Shown here one piece after another: positions 16,125 through 22,984 of a stretch of DNA of 28,309 nt. The position numbers and the translations under genes were made by a program. Positions within the stretch are counted from its first letter, which is position 1. Each line of letters begins with the position of its first letter. Source of the stretch: Bacillota bacterium (GTDB lineage Bacteria; Bacillota_E; JAJZYS01; JAJYTV01); NCBI GenBank assembly GCA_021845645.1, contig JAJZVM010000044.1, positions 1 to 28,309 of the forward strand. Direction: 5' to 3'. The notes under the pieces are model-generated. The model worked only from the letters and a program-made list of their open reading frames with translations. It had not been told where the DNA came from and did no database searches.

Positions 16125-17158
16125 ACTTCATCCTCCTCCTCGTAAGCGCCGAGTCCCGTGAGGCGCAGATGTACGGTGCAGCCCGCGCCAGGCCTGCTCT
16201 GGATCGCGAGCTGGCCGCCGATCTCCGCGGCCCGCTCGCGCATGCTGGCGAGTCCGATGTGCGCGGCGACGGTGGCTGGATCGAAGCCGCAGCCATCGTC
16301 CGCGATGCTCAGCGCGAGGTCGCCGTCGCCACGGCGCAGCGTCAGGACGACGTGGCTCGGCTGACCGTGACGGACCGCGTTCGACACGGCTTCCTGGGCG
16401 ATGCGGAAGAGCCTGTCCTCGATGCCGGCGGGAAGCGGCCCCTTGCCCTGCACCTGCAGCTCCGTCTCGATGCCCTGGCGCTCCGCCACCTCGTCGAGAA
16501 GGCTTTCGAGCGCCGCGGCGAGACTGCGGCTGCCGAGCTCCACCGGCCGCAGCGCGCGGATGAGCCCGCGCATGCTGGCCTGGGCGCGCCTCGCGGTCTC
16601 TTCCGCGCGGCTGAGCTGATCGCGCGCCGTGCCGTCGTCGGTGGGCAGGAGGTTGCGGATGGCTCCAAGCATCATCGCGAGGGCGAAGAGTTCCTGGCTG
16701 ACCGTGTCGTGCAGTTCACGCGCGAGGCGCTGCCGTTCCTCGAGCACGGCCACCTGCTCGGCCTGCTGGGCGAGAGCCTGCCGCTCGGCGGCCAGGCGCC
16801 GCACCGCCGCCACCTGGTCCGCGAGCGAGACGGCCATGGCGTCCAGTTGGCGCATCAGGTAGCGGAGTTCGCCGGCGCCTTCGCCGGGCAGCCGCGCTTC
16901 CAGCTGGCCGTGGGCGAGCAGGGCCGCGTAGAGCGACAGTTCCCGCAGGTCGCGCTTGAGCGGCCGCGCCAGCAGGAATCCGAGAGCCCCGCCGACGGCC
17001 GCCCCCAGGGCGGCGCCGCCCAGCAGCACGCCCAGCGGGTGCTGGCCGAGCGCCAGCGCCGCGAGCGCCGCGGCGGCGCCGATGATGAGCCCGAAGCCGG
17101 CGATCTGCCAGTCGATGCCGAGGGAGCCGCTCGCGGGAGATCCTTCCTTGCTCGCCAT
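16121..17158 (-). CDS. liaS: LiaS/NarX-type sensor histidine kinase
   Basis: This 345-residue kinase has two hydrophobic helices (about 18-38 and 41-64) with almost no outside loop, a HAMP-like segment (about 65-115), a coiled-coil stretch (about 112-145), a HisKA_3 dimerisation domain with phospho-acceptor His150 in RLARELHDTVSQELF, and a C-terminal HATPase_c domain with the N box (EAVSNAVRHG) and a G1 box (DDGCGFDP). Lack of an extracellular sensor domain is typical of intramembrane-sensing kinases such as LiaS, which take their signal through LiaF. ATG at 17156-17158 overlaps the LiaF stop by one base. Confidence 0.92.
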   Translation of the reverse strand: MASKEGSPASGSLGIDWQIAGFGLIIGAAAALAALALGQHPLGVLLGGAALGAAVGGALGFLLARPLKRDLRELSLYAALLAHGQLEARLPGEGAGELRYLMRQLDAMAVSLADQVAAVRRLAAERQALAQQAEQVAVLEERQRLARELHDTVSQELFALAMMLGAIRNLLPTDDGTARDQLSRAEETARRAQASMRGLIRALRPVELGSRSLAAALESLLDEVAERQGIETELQVQGKGPLPAGIEDRLFRIAQEAVSNAVRHGQPSHVVLTLRRGDGDLALSIADDGCGFDPATVAAHIGLASMRERAAEIGGQLAIQSRPGAGCTVHLRLTGLGAYEEEDEV

Positions 17159-17955
17159 CAGAACTTCTGCACGGTGATGTCACCGATCAGCAGGTGCGCC
17201 ATGATGCGCACCTTGCGCGTCGCGCTGTCGTAGTCCGGAGACTCGTAGCTCAGGCGCCGCCCGATGCCGTCGGCGCTCTGCCGGAAGATCCGGATGTCCC
17301 CGACCGTGACCTCCGCCACCACGGAGACCGCGAGATCGGCCGGCACGAGCACGGTGATGTCGCCGATCATGGCATTGAGTTCGAACGGCGTCTCCCCGTC
17401 CTCGAGGTGCACCTGCGAAAGGTCGAGACGCAGGTCGCCGATCAGATGGCCTTCGTGGTGCAGTCGCCGGTTGGGCCCCGGACCTACCGGCGCGTCGACG
17501 TCGACGTCGCCGATGCCGTAGCGCCAGCCGTGACGCCACTCGCGGCGCCAGTCGCGCCGCCAGCCGCGGCTCCAGTCGCTGCGCCAGCCCGGTCCACGGA
17601 GCACCTCGAACGCGAAGGCGATGATCAGGATCGCCCAGAAGATCGTGCCGGCGTCGAAGTGGCCGATGTGCAGCGCGCTCAGCTGGATCAGCGCGGCGAT
17701 CAGCAGCACGAGGAGGTAGATGAGCGCGCCTCCCGCGCCGCGCGCCAGCCGGTAGACGAGACCGACGACGGCCCAGGCGATGATCGGCAGGGGCCAGTAG
17801 AGCTGTACGATCTGGCCGACCGCCGTGGCCCCGACACCCAGGCCGCGCAGGGCGAGGATGACGCCCCAGGCCAGGAGAAGGTAGCCGATCAGGGCGCGGA
17901 AGCTGAACTCGTGCCAGCCGCCGTACCAGCTCGTGCGGTCGCCCTTGCCGCTCAT
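17158..17955 (-). CDS. liaF: LiaF-like membrane regulator
   Basis: The ATG at 17953-17955 is preferred because GGAGG sits nine bases upstream. A TTG two codons earlier is too close to it. The 265-residue product has about four hydrophobic helices (about 20-40, 46-66, 75-95, 100-118), a striking Trp/Arg-rich linker (RSDWSRGWRRDWRREWRHGW), and a beta-helical C-terminal domain (LIGDLRLDLSQVHLEDGETP, MIGDITVLVPADLAVSV, HLLIGDITVQKF) typical of LiaF. LiaF proteins hold their kinase inactive until the envelope is stressed. The Arg/Trp linker may bind lipid headgroups or wall polymers. It overlaps both neighbours in the operon. Confidence 0.9.
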   Translation of the reverse strand: MSGKGDRTSWYGGWHEFSFRALIGYLLLAWGVILALRGLGVGATAVGQIVQLYWPLPIIAWAVVGLVYRLARGAGGALIYLLVLLIAALIQLSALHIGHFDAGTIFWAILIIAFAFEVLRGPGWRSDWSRGWRRDWRREWRHGWRYGIGDVDVDAPVGPGPNRRLHHEGHLIGDLRLDLSQVHLEDGETPFELNAMIGDITVLVPADLAVSVVAEVTVGDIRIFRQSADGIGRRLSYESPDYDSATRKVRIMAHLLIGDITVQKF

Positions 17956-18347
17956 GACCAACCGCCTCCCCGCCGGACGAGGTCACGCAGGAAGCTCAGG
18001 CCGAAGCCCACCAGCAGGACCGCCCCGAACAGCGACCAGACCTGTACGTGCGCAAGGTGCAGGGCGTCCACCTCGACCAGCGCCGCAAGTGCCGCGACGA
18101 CGAGGTAGAACATGGTTCCTCCGGTGCCGCGCACGAGGTGCCAGAGGAAGCCGAGCGCACCCCAGACCAGGAACGGCACCGCCCAATAGAGCTGCAGCGC
18201 CTGGGCGATCGGGCCATGGTGAATGCCGAGGCCCTGCACGGCGAGCGACAGGCCCCAGACCAGGAGAAGCGCGCCGCCGAGCAGGCGGCCGCCATCGTTC
18301 ACTGGCCAGAAGTCGCTGAGGTAGCTGCGTCGACGGATGCGCACCAT
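17952..18347 (-). CDS. LiaF N-domain-like small membrane protein
   Basis: The ATG at 18345-18347 with GGGAG upstream is favoured, giving 131 residues. An ATG 13 codons earlier is possible. Four hydrophobic helices follow a basic N-terminus (MVRIRRRSYLSDF). The sequence resembles the membrane half of the next gene's LiaF-like protein (LLLVWGLSLAVQGLG against LLLAWGVILALRGLG, and LQLYWAVPFLVWGALGFLWHLVRG against VQLYWPLPIIAWAVVGLVYRLARG). It therefore looks like a duplicated membrane domain without the beta-helical tail, and is probably a membrane partner or modulator in the same signalling complex. It is the first gene of the four-gene operon. Confidence 0.88.
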   Translation of the reverse strand: MVRIRRRSYLSDFWPVNDGGRLLGGALLLVWGLSLAVQGLGIHHGPIAQALQLYWAVPFLVWGALGFLWHLVRGTGGTMFYLVVAALAALVEVDALHLAHVQVWSLFGAVLLVGFGLSFLRDLVRRGGGWS

Positions 18348-18394
18348 GACCACTCCCAGTTCGTTACCGCGACCTGTCACCAGCATAGGCGGGG

Positions 18395-18447
18395 CTGGGA
18401 CCGCTCACAGCGCACCTTGGGACAGAAGGGTGATTGTACTTGGGACC
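18395..18447 (-). promoter_or_regulatory. Three phased GTCCCA(A/G) repeats before the LiaFSR-like operon
   Basis: On the minus strand GTCCCAAG occurs at 18440-18447 and 18417-18424, and GTCCCAGC at 18395-18402. The copies are 23 and 22 bases apart, about two helical turns. The first sits in TTGGTCCCAAG, followed by a -10-like TACAAT. The phasing suggests sites for a dimeric LuxR-type regulator, most simply autoregulation by the LiaR-like protein. Confidence 0.5.
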
Positions 18448-18453
18448 AATGTG

Positions 18454-19260
18454 TTAGTTCGCGTCGAACCGCGCGGTCAGCATGCCGAAGTAGCTGGGCC
18501 GGGCGTAGGCGAAGTCCTCCACGCGCTCGGGGCCGGCCATCATGCCTTGCAGGATGGCTAGCTGCCATGGCGCGTCGGGCTTCGCGGCATCCAGAAACGC
18601 GGGCGAGAGGGCCGCCAGCGGCGTGAGGTCGCCGGCCAGCGCGGCTTGCTGCACCAGCGCGTCATAGCTTGCCGCGGCGGGATCGAATCCGTACGGACCC
18701 TCCGCCTGATGCGCATGCGCGAGGTCCGCACTGGCGATGAACGCGACGCGCCGCTCGCCCGAGCGCCGGGCGATCTCTTCGCCAAGGCGCACGAGGGGCC
18801 TGAGGCCGAGGTCGCGCGGCGGGCCGACGAGGCAAACCTTTGGGCCGCCAGAGCTCCCGATCAGGTAGTAGAGCGGCACGAGCGAGCCGAAGTCGAGGGG
18901 CAGGATCGAGAGCGGTCCCTCGGATGTCTGGAAGCTGACGCGCGCGGGCGGCAGGCCGGCGGAGGCGGACGCCTCGGCGAGGGTGCGGTTGAAGCCGCGG
19001 TCGAGCTCCACCTGGCGCCGGTAGACGCCATCGCCGGCCTCCACGGAACCCTCTGCGTAGGCCGTGTCCGCGATGCAGAGGTGGCCCGGGATGCGCAGGT
19101 GGTGCGGGCTCGCGATGAGGAGAAGTTCGGGTTCGCTCCGGCGCAGGGCCTCACCGATGGCGGCCATGCTTCGGCGAAGGACGAGGAGACCGGCGTCCTC
19201 CCCTGTGAACGGGAGCAGCTCGTCGCCATGGGGCAGGATGGCCTTGAACACGATCGGCAT
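18454..19260 (-). CDS. LigB/MEMO-superfamily protein
   Basis: The frame is open far upstream, but ATG 19258-19260 begins the conserved part (VFKAILPHGDELLP). The 268-residue protein follows the class III extradiol dioxygenase/MEMO outline: His11, SPHHLRIPGH (51-60), SILPLDFGSLVPLYYL (118-133, where many relatives have DHG), and ASADLAHAHQ with GPYGFDP (176-195). The superfamily includes true ring-cleaving dioxygenases and MEMO-like proteins of the AmmeMemoRadiSam system. With no aromatic-degradation neighbours and a Phe where many enzymes have His, I would not predict ring cleavage. It is divergent from the DUF302/CsoR-type pair. Confidence 0.85.
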   Translation of the reverse strand: MPIVFKAILPHGDELLPFTGEDAGLLVLRRSMAAIGEALRRSEPELLLIASPHHLRIPGHLCIADTAYAEGSVEAGDGVYRRQVELDRGFNRTLAEASASAGLPPARVSFQTSEGPLSILPLDFGSLVPLYYLIGSSGGPKVCLVGPPRDLGLRPLVRLGEEIARRSGERRVAFIASADLAHAHQAEGPYGFDPAAASYDALVQQAALAGDLTPLAALSPAFLDAAKPDAPWQLAILQGMMAGPERVEDFAYARPSYFGMLTARFDAN

Positions 19261-19339
19261 GTCTGTCACCCAATCGGGCGATTCCACCCAAGGCGGCCTA
19301 TCCCTGCTCGACGTTGCGCAGGACGTCCGGTCAAGGTAG

Positions 19340-19359
19340 CATACACGGTAGGGTATGAT
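19340..19359 (+). promoter_or_regulatory. Putative CsoR-family operator over a -10 box
   Basis: CATACACGGTAGGGTATG (19340-19357) has inverted CATAC/GTATG arms with G-rich centre bases, as in CsoR/CstR-type operators. It overlaps a -10-like TATGAT (19354-19359) for the DUF302 gene, so a bound repressor would block RNA polymerase. It also lies in front of the divergent LigB/MEMO gene. Confidence 0.5.
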
Positions 19360-19384
19360 GGGCTCCGATGAAGGAGGATGCGCC

Positions 19385-19786
19385 TTGTCGTTTGCGTACA
19401 GCGTGCAAAGTGCCAAGAGCGTGGACGCCGCGCTGGCGTCCGTGCAGGAGGCGCTTGCCGCACACCGCTTCAAGGCCCTATGGCAGACCGACATGGGCGC
19501 CACCCTTGCAGAGAAGGGCTTTCCGGGCCACGGCGCGATGCACGTGCTCGAGATCTGCAATCCCGCCCGCGCGGACGAGCTGCTGCGGGTCAACGCTCAA
19601 ACCGCATACTTCCTGCCCTGCCGCATGCTCGTGCGGCAGACGGCGGAAGGCAGCGAAATCGGTATCCTCAGGCCGGAAGAACTCATCGGCCTGGCGGCCG
19701 GGGCCGAAGGCGCCGCGCAAATGGCCAGGCTCGCCAGCGATGTGGAGGTTGAGCTTCGTGCCATCGTCGACGACGCCGCCCGCTGA
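19385..19786 (+). CDS. DUF302-family protein
   Basis: TTG at 19385 is chosen because AAGGAGG lies seven bases upstream. An ATG at 19355 falls inside the operator. The 133-residue product resembles the DUF302 (TT1751-type) family: SFAYSVQSAKSVDAALASVQEAL, then the central GFPGHGAMHVLEICNPARADELL, in which the Cys is conserved in many members, and FLPCRMLVRQT. Members are small cytosolic alpha/beta proteins of unknown biochemical role, often beside sulphur-trafficking or CsoR-family genes. It overlaps the regulator gene, so the two are coupled. Confidence 0.87.
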   Translation: MSFAYSVQSAKSVDAALASVQEALAAHRFKALWQTDMGATLAEKGFPGHGAMHVLEICNPARADELLRVNAQTAYFLPCRMLVRQTAEGSEIGILRPEELIGLAAGAEGAAQMARLASDVEVELRAIVDDAAR

Positions 19787-20051
19787 CGGGCCGCACCTCG
19801 ATGCGGAGCAGCGCCAGGCGCTGATCGCCCGCATGCGTCGCATCGAAGGACAGGCCCGTGCCGTGGAGCGCATGATCACCGAGGACGACACCTGTGAGCG
19901 CGTACTTCATCAGATCGCGGCCATGCGCGGCGCTCTCAGTCGTGTGGGGGCCGAACTTGTGGCCTGCCAGGTGGCGCAGGAGATCACCGGCCTGCCGAAG
20001 GCCGACGCGCGCCGTACGCTCTCGTACTGGATGAGCCGAATCGGCCTCTGA
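19758..20051 (+). CDS. CsoR/CstR/FrmR-superfamily repressor with atypical ligand residues
   Basis: GTG at 19758 is favoured by GGAGG nine bases upstream, inside the DUF302 gene. The 97-residue all-helical protein aligns well with the family (ALIARMRRIEGQARAVERMI, CERVLHQIAAMRGALSRVG). Cys46 matches the first conserved Cys. Relative to copper sensors, the His at +25 is Gln71 and the second Cys at +29 is Glu75, while an extra Cys70 lies at +24. It is therefore not a normal Cu(I) sensor. Glu at +29 and Pro2 recall FrmR formaldehyde sensors, and the DUF302 partner recalls persulphide sensors. It likely represses its own operon through the 19340 palindrome. Confidence 0.88.
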   Translation: MPSSTTPPADGPHLDAEQRQALIARMRRIEGQARAVERMITEDDTCERVLHQIAAMRGALSRVGAELVACQVAQEITGLPKADARRTLSYWMSRIGL

Positions 20052-20066
20052 CACCTGGGATCGACC

Positions 20067-20096
20067 ACTAGGGACCGTCGCGGGACGGTCCCTAGT
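20067..20096 (+). terminator. Terminator-like hairpin abutting an insertion sequence
   Basis: A perfect 13-bp stem (20067-20079 with 20084-20096) with a GCGG loop lies 15 bases after the repressor gene's stop codon. Its last two bases are the first two of the IS. The sequence right of the IS begins with GT as well, so the stem would also be complete without it. The T-rich bases that would follow (GCATTTCTC) now lie beyond the IS. Confidence 0.6.
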
Positions 20097-20119
20097 ACAT
20101 CGTCTCGGAAGTTCGTTCC
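20095..20119 (+). repeat. Left terminal inverted repeat of the IS
   Basis: It begins GTACATCGTCTCGG and ends GAAGTTCGTTCC, and pairs with the right end at 22 of 25 positions. The stop codon of the passenger ORF follows immediately (20120-20122). Confidence 0.92.
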
Positions 20120-20425
20120 TCAGAACTCGGCGAGGAGCCAGGAGAGTTCCTTGACGACGGTGTCCCAGAGTTGATCTAGCTCGCCTTCGTAAGGTGTGGA
20201 CTCCCAACGGTCGTGGGTAGTGACGTCGAGCCGGAACTGGTAGTGATCGAGGGCGCAGAAGCGAATGCGAGGGACCTTCTCACCGTTGGGCTCTTCGGAA
20301 TAGACGACGACGTAGCGACCACGGGTGAGAGCCTTCAGATGGTCGAAGCCTTGGATACGCAGGTACCGTTCGATGCTGGCATGGGCAGCGTCGACCTGGG
20401 TCTTGGAGTACGGGGGCTTGGGCAT
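20120..20425 (-). CDS. IS630 passenger ORF, function unknown
   Basis: This 101-residue acidic protein starts with an ATG that overlaps the transposase stop (ATGA) and ends exactly at the left inverted repeat. It is thus fully packed inside the IS and probably translated by coupling. The sequence looks like a real folded domain (ALTRGRYVVVYSEEPNGEKV, RIRFCALDHYQFRLDV, ELDQLWDTVVKELSWLL). I see no known nuclease, HTH or toxin motif. Most IS630 elements carry only a transposase, so this could be a transposition cofactor or an antitoxin/immunity-like passenger; neither is shown. Confidence 0.8.
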   Translation of the reverse strand: MPKPPYSKTQVDAAHASIERYLRIQGFDHLKALTRGRYVVVYSEEPNGEKVPRIRFCALDHYQFRLDVTTHDRWESTPYEGELDQLWDTVVKELSWLLAEF

Positions 20426-21540
20426 CAGGCAGTCGCCTCCTGCATCGGATAGCCACGGAACGTCCAGTTGAATGCGTGACCCTCGGAGCGGTTCCAGTAC
20501 TCGATGAAGGCGAGTAGCCGACTCTTGAGGTCTTCTTCGGAACGAAAGTCCCCGTGGCGCAGGCAGCGACGGTTGACGATCGAGAAGAAGATCTCGACCT
20601 GGTTCACCCAGGACGCATGCAGCGGCGTGTAAAGGAACTCGAACTTGCCGCCGTGGCGTTTGTTGAACTCGCTCCAGCGAGCCTGGGCGCCGTCGTGGTG
20701 GATGTTCAGGTTGTCCCAGATCACGATGATCCGCTTGACGTCCTTGTAATGCTCAGCGACGCCATCCATGAAGTTCACCAGGTCATCCGCGCTGCGCGTC
20801 TTGCCGCAATGCCCCAGAACCTGCCCGTCACGGATGTTGAAGGCGGCGAGCAGCGACTGGGTACCATGGCGGATGTATTCGAACTCGAACCGTCCCGGCC
20901 TGCCGGGAACCGGCCGCTTCAGCGGCGACTTGCGCTCGGTGGCCTGGATCCCGGTTTTCTCGTCGATGCAGAGGACGACCGCGTCCTCCGGTGGGTTTTC
21001 GTAGATGGACACGATTGCGTTGACCTTCTCGCGGAAGGCGGGATCGATACTATGCAGCCACATCTGCACCCGGTGGGGATGCAGGGCGTTCTGCTTTAGG
21101 GTGCGCCAGACGCTGCTGCGACTCATCGGCACCACCGCTTGCACCGCCTGGGTGAGGGTGCTCACGGTCCAGTCGTTCTCCTCCAGACCGTGATGCCGCG
21201 GCTCGTCGCACGCGATGGCCAGCACCTCGCAGCGCTGCGCCGCCGTGTACTTCGACGGAGCTCCGGTGCGAGGCAGATCGTGCAGCCCGGGCACACCCTG
21301 CGCGTTGAAGCGCGTCCGCCACTTGCCAACCGTGCGCGGGTGCACGCCAAGGAGCTCCGCCACCTCCTGCTGAGCCATCCCCTCCGCCAGGTGCCAGATG
21401 ATCGACGCCCGCAGCCAGAGCCGTCGCTCCACTTTCTGCCCGAAGACCAGAGGCCGCAGCCGCGCTGCAGCCTCGGCCGACAGCGTCAGGGGACAGAGAG
21501 ACTGCGCTGCAGCCATCGAAGCTGCGCGCAGAACTCCCAT
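20425..21540 (-). CDS. IS630-family DDE transposase
   Basis: This 371-residue protein has an N-terminal helix-turn-helix pair (about 35-100, MAQQEVAELLGVHPRTVGKW) and a DDE/RNase H-like domain: Asp193 in VVLCIDEKTG, Asp276 in IIVIWDNLNIHHD, and Glu316 in HASWVNQVEIFFS. All three catalytic acids are present at family spacing. The ATG at 21538-21540 lacks a good ribosome-binding site, and a Met at codon 9 is an alternative. The gene looks intact, so the element could be active. Confidence 0.95.
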   Translation of the reverse strand: MGVLRAASMAAAQSLCPLTLSAEAAARLRPLVFGQKVERRLWLRASIIWHLAEGMAQQEVAELLGVHPRTVGKWRTRFNAQGVPGLHDLPRTGAPSKYTAAQRCEVLAIACDEPRHHGLEENDWTVSTLTQAVQAVVPMSRSSVWRTLKQNALHPHRVQMWLHSIDPAFREKVNAIVSIYENPPEDAVVLCIDEKTGIQATERKSPLKRPVPGRPGRFEFEYIRHGTQSLLAAFNIRDGQVLGHCGKTRSADDLVNFMDGVAEHYKDVKRIIVIWDNLNIHHDGAQARWSEFNKRHGGKFEFLYTPLHASWVNQVEIFFSIVNRRCLRHGDFRSEEDLKSRLLAFIEYWNRSEGHAFNWTFRGYPMQEATA

Positions 21541-21622
21541 CCTCGGACCACCCCCGCAAAGGCCGCTTTACAGAGGGCTTCTACGCCACGCGCAAAAACT
21601 CCTTGCTGGGTAATTATGTAAT

Positions 21623-22765
21623 TTGGGTGCCGGGAACGAACTTCTGAAACGACGTACTAGTGCATTTCTCGTCGCCGGCCATGGCTCCCTTGTCCCGGTG
21701 GTCATCTCGCAGGCCTGCAGCGGAGCCGACAGCGCACTTGGCGCGGCGATCATCCTGCCGGTCTTGCTCACCCAGTACGTCGGAGGTGCGTGGCGGAAGG
21801 GATTGCTCGTCGTAGGCGCCCTGACGGGAGCGATCCTCTTCAACCTACTACGGCTGGCGGCGATCATGGCGTCGATACACTTTGCCGGCAGCGACTTCAC
21901 GTTTGGCCTACTGCACCCCATGCTCGGCTTCGTGCTGTTCGCACTGCTCGCCTTACTCCTCGTGGCCGCGGCAGGGCGCCTGGGCCTGGTTCCGCGGCCG
22001 CCGAGCACCGTGCGTCTGGCTCCGGTTGGTTGGGGGCGGATAGGCGGCTCCTGGCTATCGGGGGCGGTGCTTTTCGTCAGCCTCTGGCCGCTCTTCACCA
22101 CCCCGTACGGCGCCCCGGGCAAACCCCTGCAGGTGCGCACCGCGGACGTCGCCGCGCTCCTGCCCCGGCTGCCTGGCTTTCGCGTGACAGGGGTCCAGCG
22201 TTTCAACGATGCGAGCATTCTCGGTCCAGGGGCGGTAAGCTTGGCCGACACCTATGTCTCCCGGAGCGGAGCCCAGGTGCTCGCGGAGGTCTGGTCCACC
22301 CCAGACCTCGGAAACCTCGAGAGCTACGGCTTCCGGGACTGCCTCGCCTTCCACGGCGAGCGTACGAACGCCATGCGGGTCTTTGACGTGGCCCCCGCGA
22401 CCGCGGCAGCAGATTACGCGCTGCAACTTCCTCCTATCGCGGTAGGGGGCGCGTGGGTCGGCTACGAGGACATCGAATGGGAGAGCGCGGTGCAGATCCC
22501 GGACGGGAGCGTGCGCTACCTGCGCTACGCTGTCGCCGCCCTGCCCCAGAGCGCAGCGGAGTGGCCGAAGAACCTAACGATCATCCGATCACCGGCATCG
22601 CCAACAGGCATGTCCGCCATGGAAATGCCCCCGGCGTTCGGATCGTGGCCGCAGATGCTCCGCCCGACCCAGGGTCGTCTCGAGCGCTTCGCGACCGAAC
22701 TGGCCCAGGCGGTTGCCAAGCAGGAAGGCGCACCAGAGTCGCTGGCCTCCGCTGGAACGCCGTGA
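21623..22765 (+). CDS. Exosortase core plus EpsI-like domain, probably 5'-truncated
   Basis: The frame opens at a TTG inside the IS end (380 codons), without a ribosome-binding site; host sequence starts near 21658. Residues about 24-118 are the exosortase catalytic core: Cys32 in SQACSGADS, Arg77 in LFNLLRLAAI and His98 in FGLLHPMLGF, each in or beside a membrane helix. A further helix follows, then a soluble C-terminal part (about 165-375) resembling the EpsI domain fused to some exosortases. Full exosortases have several more membrane helices before the Cys motif. Their absence, exactly at an IS junction, indicates that the 5' part was lost. All three catalytic residues remain, so either a remnant or a minimal protein is possible. 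The neighbouring gene encodes a likely substrate. Confidence 0.8.
   Translation: MGAGNELLKRRTSAFLVAGHGSLVPVVISQACSGADSALGAAIILPVLLTQYVGGAWRKGLLVVGALTGAILFNLLRLAAIMASIHFAGSDFTFGLLHPMLGFVLFALLALLLVAAAGRLGLVPRPPSTVRLAPVGWGRIGGSWLSGAVLFVSLWPLFTTPYGAPGKPLQVRTADVAALLPRLPGFRVTGVQRFNDASILGPGAVSLADTYVSRSGAQVLAEVWSTPDLGNLESYGFRDCLAFHGERTNAMRVFDVAPATAAADYALQLPPIAVGGAWVGYEDIEWESAVQIPDGSVRYLRYAVAALPQSAAEWPKNLTIIRSPASPTGMSAMEMPPAFGSWPQMLRPTQGRLERFATELAQAVAKQEGAPESLASAGTP
21633..21657 (-). repeat. Right terminal inverted repeat of the IS
   Basis: This is the inverted copy of the left end (GGAACGAACTTC...CGACGTAC), followed by TAG of the target. The reading frame of the neighbouring exosortase gene runs through it without a stop. 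Confidence 0.92.
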
Positions 22766-22984
22766 GTCTCCGAAGAGTGGACTGGAGGCTGCGATGGCGT
22801 ACCCCTCGACTTCAGGAGCCCCCGCAGGGCAAAGGGCCCAACCTGCAGAGTCAAGGACGGAACATGAGAAGTGCGACCGCAAGTGATACCTACTTTGGGC
22901 GTGCGCGAGCCTGCCAAGGCGGGTAACATCGGCCACAGGAAGTGGCTTCCTGCGCCCAGCGTTCTACGGAGGAGGGAAAACCTG
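22766..22984. other. Intergenic region before the sorting-signal protein gene
   Basis: About 220 bases hold no supportable gene. An excellent ribosome-binding site (GGAGGAGGG, 22968-22976) lies at the end. Promoter boxes are not clear to me. Confidence 0.4.

Larger units (their letters stand above)
20095..21657 (-). mobile_element. Complete IS630-family insertion sequence, 1563 bp
   Basis: The element is bounded by 25-bp inverted repeats with 22 matches. It is flanked by TA at 20093-20094 and 21658-21659 within a C-TA...TA-G context, which is the CTAG target with TA duplication known for IS630 elements. It encodes a full-length DDE transposase and a second small ORF. Nothing in it looks damaged. 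It lies between the terminator of the DUF302/repressor operon and a truncated-looking exosortase gene. Confidence 0.92.
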
